Assembly: GCA_947302895.1 (NCBI GenBank)
Contig: CAMYWU010000042.1
Span: 1 to 9,571, forward strand
Direction: 5' to 3'
Origin: an uncultured Clostridia bacterium
GTDB taxonomy: Bacteria > Bacillota > Clostridia > Oscillospirales > Acutalibacteraceae
Length of the DNA: 9,571 nucleotides
This document shows, piece after piece, positions 6,466 to 9,571 of the stretch. The translations under genes were made by a program, and so were the position numbers. A model generated the notes under the pieces. It did not search any database, was not told where the DNA came from, and saw only the letters and a program-made list of their open reading frames with translations. Within the stretch, counting starts at the first letter, position 1; every line of letters starts with the position of its first letter.

Positions 6466-6549
6466 TATTTTGGCGAACTTGAATTTTTAAGGCTTGCGCG
6501 ACCCCAAAGGTCAGCGCGGCGCCTGAAAAATCCAATTTCATCCAAAATA
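6466..6549 (+). other. Long imperfect hairpin in the leader of the kinase-like gene
   Basis: From outside inward the pairs are TATTTTGG (6466-6473) with CCAAAATA (6542-6549); TTG (6479-6481) with CAA (6533-6535); ATTTTT (6483-6488) with AAAAAT (6526-6531); AGGC (6490-6493) with GCCT (6521-6524); GCGC (6496-6499) with GCGC (6514-6517); and GACC (6500-6503) with GGTC (6509-6512) around the loop CCAAA. The GC-rich core sits in AT-rich flanks. It could be a small non-autonomous palindromic element or a structured mRNA leader; no known riboswitch class is recognised. The ribosome binding site GGGAGGTG (6570-6577) lies outside the stem. Confidence 0.65.
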
Positions 6550-6583
6550 CAAAATGGTTTGAATATCCTGGGAGGTGCGCTGA

Positions 6584-7426
6584 ATGTATATCACAATAAA
6601 CGGCCAGCTTGGAAGCGGCAAAAGCGAAATCTGCAAATTTTTTAAAAACGAACACGGTTTTGATGTTTTTTCAACGGGCAGAATTCAGCGCGAAAAGGCG
6701 CTCCTCGAGGGCATTTCAACTCTTGAAATGAACGAAAAATCGGGCAAGGATTATTCGCTTGATTATCTTATTGATAACGCAACTGTTAAATTTGCAAAGG
6801 AGCATGAGGGCGAGGATGTTATTTTTGATTCGCGCCTTGCATGGCATTTTGTTGAAGAAAGCTTCAAAATTCATCTGCTTGTAAGCCCGGGCGAAGCGGG
6901 CAGACGAGTTTTTTGTAACCGAAAAACCGAGGAAGAAAAGTATAAGAGCCGGGAGGATGCAACAAATCAGCTTGTTCAGCGCAGAAGCCTTGAAGCTGAA
7001 AGATATCTTAAGGTTTATAATGTTGTTATGAACGATTATAATAATTATAATCTTGTTCTTGATACAACTTCGCTTTCAATTAAAGAGGTTTGCGAAATCC
7101 TCTATAACGAGGCTTGCGAATATAAAAAGGGAAATTATAAAAACAAGATTTTGGCTTCTCCGAAAAATATCTATCCTGCAAAAAAGATTTCGGATGAATA
7201 TAAGGAAAGCGATAGCGATATTGTTGATATAATCTGCTTTAACGATGTTATGTATGCAATAGACGGCAACGAAAAGCTTAAAGCGGCAAACGCCCAGGGT
7301 AAAAAAATCATTGAGGTTAACTTAATTGAGGGGAATAAGGAAAATATTTCAATCACCCTGAACGACCTTTATGAATGGGAAAAAGAAAACGAATTTAATT
7401 ATGCTTATTATCCTATAAGTGAATAA
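6584..7426 (+). CDS. P-loop NMP-kinase-like protein (cytidylate kinase family) with extra C-terminal domain
   Basis: The 280-aa protein starts at ATG 6584, six bases after GGGAGGTG. The N-terminal part (1 to about 180) looks like the short archaeal-type cytidylate kinase/dephospho-CoA-kinase-like fold: Walker A GQLGSGKS (7-14), STGRIQRE (30-37) where the NMP-binding Arg lies, the strand VIFDSRLAWHF (79-89) with DSR, and a lid-like arginine-rich stretch LVQRRSLEAERY (130-141). This suggests ATP-dependent phosphorylation of a nucleotide, but the substrate is unknown. A flexible link precedes a second domain (about 189-250) with IYPAKKISD and YAIDGNEKLKAANAQGKKIIEVNLIE. Its pattern resembles the ParB/sulfiredoxin-like IDGHHRLxAAxxxGxxxIPV, with the usual HHR replaced by NEK. 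The last 30 residues are acidic and aromatic. It has its own promoter and structured leader. The kinase-like fold is fairly sure; the role is not known. Confidence 0.75.
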   Translation: MYITINGQLGSGKSEICKFFKNEHGFDVFSTGRIQREKALLEGISTLEMNEKSGKDYSLDYLIDNATVKFAKEHEGEDVIFDSRLAWHFVEESFKIHLLVSPGEAGRRVFCNRKTEEEKYKSREDATNQLVQRRSLEAERYLKVYNVVMNDYNNYNLVLDTTSLSIKEVCEILYNEACEYKKGNYKNKILASPKNIYPAKKISDEYKESDSDIVDIICFNDVMYAIDGNEKLKAANAQGKKIIEVNLIEGNKENISITLNDLYEWEKENEFNYAYYPISE

Positions 7427-7440
7427 GTATATTTGGAGCG

Positions 7441-7501
7441 TCGAGGTCGCCGCTCCCTACGAATACGCCGAGGCGTGCTGTGTAGGGAATGGCGACCTCG
7501 A
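7441..7501. repeat. 61-bp palindromic intergenic element
   Basis: The 20-bp left arm (7441-7460, TCGAGGTCGCC then GCTCCCTAC) and the right arm (7482-7501) are inverted copies matching at 18 of 20 positions. Between them is a second hairpin, ACGCC (7465-7469), GA, GGCGT (7472-7476). A run of six T follows at 7508-7513, so the element could also end transcription from the kinase-like gene. It resembles the GTAGGG/GCGACC-type palindromic repeats I remember from Clostridia genomes, but the family was not checked. It is much more GC-rich than its flanks. Confidence 0.8.
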
Positions 7502-7588
7502 TATTCCTTTTTTCAAATTTAATGTTCGTTTAAGAAACAGGGGTTATTATACGCTCAACAAAGGCGAAAGCCAAAAGGAGTAATCACT

Positions 7589-9475
7589 ATGAAAAAATCA
7601 ACAAACAGAACAATTAAAAATGTGATTATGTGTTTGCTCATAGCTGTTTTATGCGTGGGCTCATATTTCACAATGGATTATGCAAAGGATAATATTCAAT
7701 CATCTGGCTTTGAAATGCAAATGCCATCGGGTGAAATGCCCCAGGGCGCTCCCGGAAGCTCATCCGACAGTGATTCATCAAACCAACCGCCCGAAATGCC
7801 GAGCGGCGACAGTAACTCAAACGCTCAGCCGCCTTCACCTCCGGAAAGCTCGGATAGCAACAGCGGTGATTCATCAAACCAACCGCCCGAAATGCCGAGC
7901 GGCGACAGCAACTCAAACGCTCAGCCGCCTTCACCTCCGGGAAGCTCGGATAGCAACAGCGGTGATTCATCAAATCAGCCGCCGTCAATGCCAAACGGTG
8001 AAATGCCCCAGGGCGCTCCCGGAAGCTCAAAGAAGCTGACGACAGTATACTATATTATTTTTGCGTGCGAAGGTCTTTTGATTTCCCTTCTTTTGATATA
8101 TCTCATAATGTCGCAGTTCAACAAAAAGAGCTTCAAGGAAACCTTTAAAAACGGCAAGAGTATAATTGCCTTCGCTCTTGCGCTGATTATTGCAACCTCG
8201 GGCTTAACCGTTGCTCAAAGCGCAGTTGCAAGCAAGTTTTTCCTTAGTTCATCAAGCAGCTCACAGAGCTTTGATATGAAAAATCAAAACTCAGAAAGCG
8301 CCGATGCGAGCGGTGCAACAACCGTTGATTCAGGCGAGCAAAGCCTTACAGAAACCTATTCTTCAACAACGAGCGATGAAAGCGCAATCCTCGTTACAAA
8401 CGGCGGCAGCGCAACAGTTGACGGCGCAACAATAACCAAATCGGGCGATTCTTCAAACACCGAAAACTCGGAATTTTACGGAGTTAACGCAGGAGTTCTT
8501 GTTCAGGCAAACTCAAGCGCAACAATAAAAAATTCAAATATATCAACCGATGCCAAGGGCGCAAATGCAGTCTTTTCAACGGGCGAAAATTCAAAAATAT
8601 ATATTTCCGATTCAACTATAACAACAACTGGCGAAAGCTCCGCAAGAGGACTTGATGCAACCTACGGCGGCTATATTGAAGCCGATAACGTAAAAATCAC
8701 AACCCAGGGCGGCTCCTGTGCAGCTCTTGCAACCGACAGGGGCGAAGGAACAGTTATTGCAAAAAATTCAACTCTTGAAACAAATGGAAAGGGTTCACCC
8801 GTTATCTATTCAACAGGCGATATCAGCATTGAAAATACAAACGGAACGGCAAACGGCTCCCAGATGGTTGTTATCGAGGGTAAGAATTCGGCAACCGTAA
8901 CTAATTCAACTCTTACCGCAACTGGTGCGGGCAACAGGGGCGACGTTGATGTTGCAGGTATTATGATTTATCAGTCAATGAGCGGCGACGCTTCCGAGGG
9001 AACAGGAACCCTGACAGCTGAAAACTCAAGCCTCAGCGTTGCAACAACAAGCAATTATTATAAGAGCGCACCGATGTTCTTTATAACAAATACCGATGCA
9101 GTTATAAATCTAACAAACACAAAGCTCAGCTTCGGCAGCGGCATTCTTCTCAATGCAGCAGGAACAAGCGAGTGGGGAAAAGAGGGCTCAAACGGCGGAA
9201 ATGTAACCCTCAATGCAACAAGCCAGACTTTAAATGGCAACATTGTTGCAGATAAGATTTCAACTGTTGCAATAAATCTCACAAAATCAACCTATGAGGG
9301 AACAATAAACGGCGATAATTCCGCAAAGGAAGTCAGCCTTAAGCTTGATAAGGATTCAAAAATAACCTTAACCGGCGACAGCTATGTTACCTCGCTTGAA
9401 AATGCCGATACATCAAACAGCAATATAGATTTCAACGGCTATACGCTTTATGTTAACGGCAAAGCAATCAACTAA
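7589..9475 (+). CDS. Membrane-anchored surface protein with repeat linker and beta-helix-like ectodomain
   Basis: The 628-aa protein starts at ATG 7589, preceded by AGGAG (7576-7580). Order: basic N-terminus MKKSTNRTIKN; membrane segment about 11-30; a Pro/Ser/Asn/Asp-rich linker 38-148 with MPSGEMPQGAPGSS at its start, a near-copy at its end, and two 32-residue repeats between; membrane segments about 152-174 and 190-213 joined by the basic loop QFNKKSFKETFKNGK; a serine run 220-225; then 250-628, with about ten rungs of the type ATVDGATITKSG, ATIKNSNIST, KIYISDSTITTTG, TLTAENSSLSVAT. These recur every roughly 25-40 residues, as in right-handed parallel beta-helix proteins. By the positive-inside rule, both linker and helix would face outside. 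No LPXTG or catalytic motif is visible. Possible roles are adhesion or binding of glycans; function is not established. The C-terminal GYTLYVNGKAIN caps the helix. Confidence 0.8.
   Translation: MKKSTNRTIKNVIMCLLIAVLCVGSYFTMDYAKDNIQSSGFEMQMPSGEMPQGAPGSSSDSDSSNQPPEMPSGDSNSNAQPPSPPESSDSNSGDSSNQPPEMPSGDSNSNAQPPSPPGSSDSNSGDSSNQPPSMPNGEMPQGAPGSSKKLTTVYYIIFACEGLLISLLLIYLIMSQFNKKSFKETFKNGKSIIAFALALIIATSGLTVAQSAVASKFFLSSSSSSQSFDMKNQNSESADASGATTVDSGEQSLTETYSSTTSDESAILVTNGGSATVDGATITKSGDSSNTENSEFYGVNAGVLVQANSSATIKNSNISTDAKGANAVFSTGENSKIYISDSTITTTGESSARGLDATYGGYIEADNVKITTQGGSCAALATDRGEGTVIAKNSTLETNGKGSPVIYSTGDISIENTNGTANGSQMVVIEGKNSATVTNSTLTATGAGNRGDVDVAGIMIYQSMSGDASEGTGTLTAENSSLSVATTSNYYKSAPMFFITNTDAVINLTNTKLSFGSGILLNAAGTSEWGKEGSNGGNVTLNATSQTLNGNIVADKISTVAINLTKSTYEGTINGDNSAKEVSLKLDKDSKITLTGDSYVTSLENADTSNSNIDFNGYTLYVNGKAIN
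7730..8029 (+). repeat. Nested direct repeats inside the surface-protein gene
   Basis: Two tandem 96-bp units (7771-7866 and 7867-7962) differ at only two positions, with a partial third unit from 7963; each encodes 32 residues beginning DSSNQPPEMPSGDSNSN. The block is flanked by a perfect 33-bp direct repeat (7730-7762 and 7997-8029) coding for GEMPQGAPGSS. The 33-bp copies are 267 bp (89 codons) apart, so loss or gain by recombination stays in frame. Confidence 0.92.
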
Positions 9476-9505
9476 GATTTTCTTCACTTTAATACCTCTG
9501 ATAAT

Positions 9506-9546
9506 AAAGCAAACCCTGCGGACTTCGGTCTGCAGGGTTTTGCTTT
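9506..9546. terminator. Intrinsic terminator after the surface-protein gene
   Basis: The left arm (9506-9523, AAAGCAAACCCTGCGGAC) pairs with the right arm (9528-9546) through one single-base bulge and one G-U pair, closed by a TTCG tetraloop (9524-9527). The trailing T-run is short on the + strand (TTT, then CACATTT), but the long stem and UUCG loop are typical. It can also act on transcripts entering from the right. Confidence 0.85.
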
Positions 9547-9571
9547 CACATTTCATAATGTTTGTTAAATA

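Noticed and set aside
6449..6655. A 68-aa - strand frame over the kinase-gene leader
   Set aside because: It overlaps the promoter, the hairpin and the start of the kinase-like gene, and has no ribosome binding site or family resemblance I can support.
7521..7553. Promoter directly upstream of the surface-protein gene (TATTAT/TATACG as -10)
   Set aside because: No -35 box of useful quality is found at 16-18 bp, so the start of transcription for this gene remains unassigned.
7771..7970. CRISPR-like array suggested by regular 96-bp periodicity
   Set aside because: Units are directly tandem without unique spacers and lie in frame inside a coding sequence.
7668..8030. Open frames on both strands within the repeat region (120 and 119 aa)
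   Set aside because: They are alternative-frame readings of the repeated Pro/Ser linker of the surface-protein gene and gain apparent regularity from its 96-bp repeats.

Overview
The window looks like chromosome of a gut-type Clostridia bacterium, most likely in the Oscillospiraceae/Ruminococcaceae area. The reasons are moderate-to-low GC, strong AGGAG-type ribosome binding sites, consensus sigma-A-like promoters, the hisS-aspS gene pair typical of Firmicutes, and intergenic palindromic repeats of a style I associate with these genomes. No phage, plasmid, tRNA, rRNA or CRISPR feature was found.

Layout: the left edge holds the C-terminal half of methylglyoxal synthase (mgsA, + strand). A compact three-gene + strand run follows: hisS (histidyl-tRNA synthetase), aspS (aspartyl-tRNA synthetase) and a yfbR-type 5'-deoxynucleotidase whose ATG overlaps the aspS stop. 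It ends in a strong 13-bp hairpin terminator. murF (peptidoglycan precursor ligase) converges from the right on the - strand. Between the terminator and murF lies an inverted pair of 7-bp tandem repeat arrays that supplies the last two codons and the stop of murF. murF and nadE (ammonia-dependent NAD+ synthase, +) are divergent from back-to-back promoters, and the murF leader carries a two-hairpin repeat. Downstream of nadE, a TTGACA-17-TATATT promoter and a long structured leader precede a gene for a P-loop NMP-kinase-like protein with an extra C-terminal domain that resembles a degenerate ParB/sulfiredoxin-type fold. A 61-bp palindromic element then separates it from a 628-residue membrane-anchored surface protein: three membrane segments, a Pro/Ser/Asn-rich repeated linker and a right-handed beta-helix-like ectodomain. 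That gene ends at a UUCG-loop terminator.

Most genes are housekeeping: translation, nucleotide salvage, cell wall and NAD synthesis. The less ordinary material is in two places. One is the set of intergenic spaces, at least four of which hold a different palindromic or hairpin element. The other is the last two genes, a kinase fusion of unknown role and a surface protein with nearly identical 96-bp intragenic repeats flanked by identical 33-bp direct repeats. I saw no clear new defence or mobile system. The kinase fusion with its structured leader and the surface protein are the best candidates for undescribed biology.
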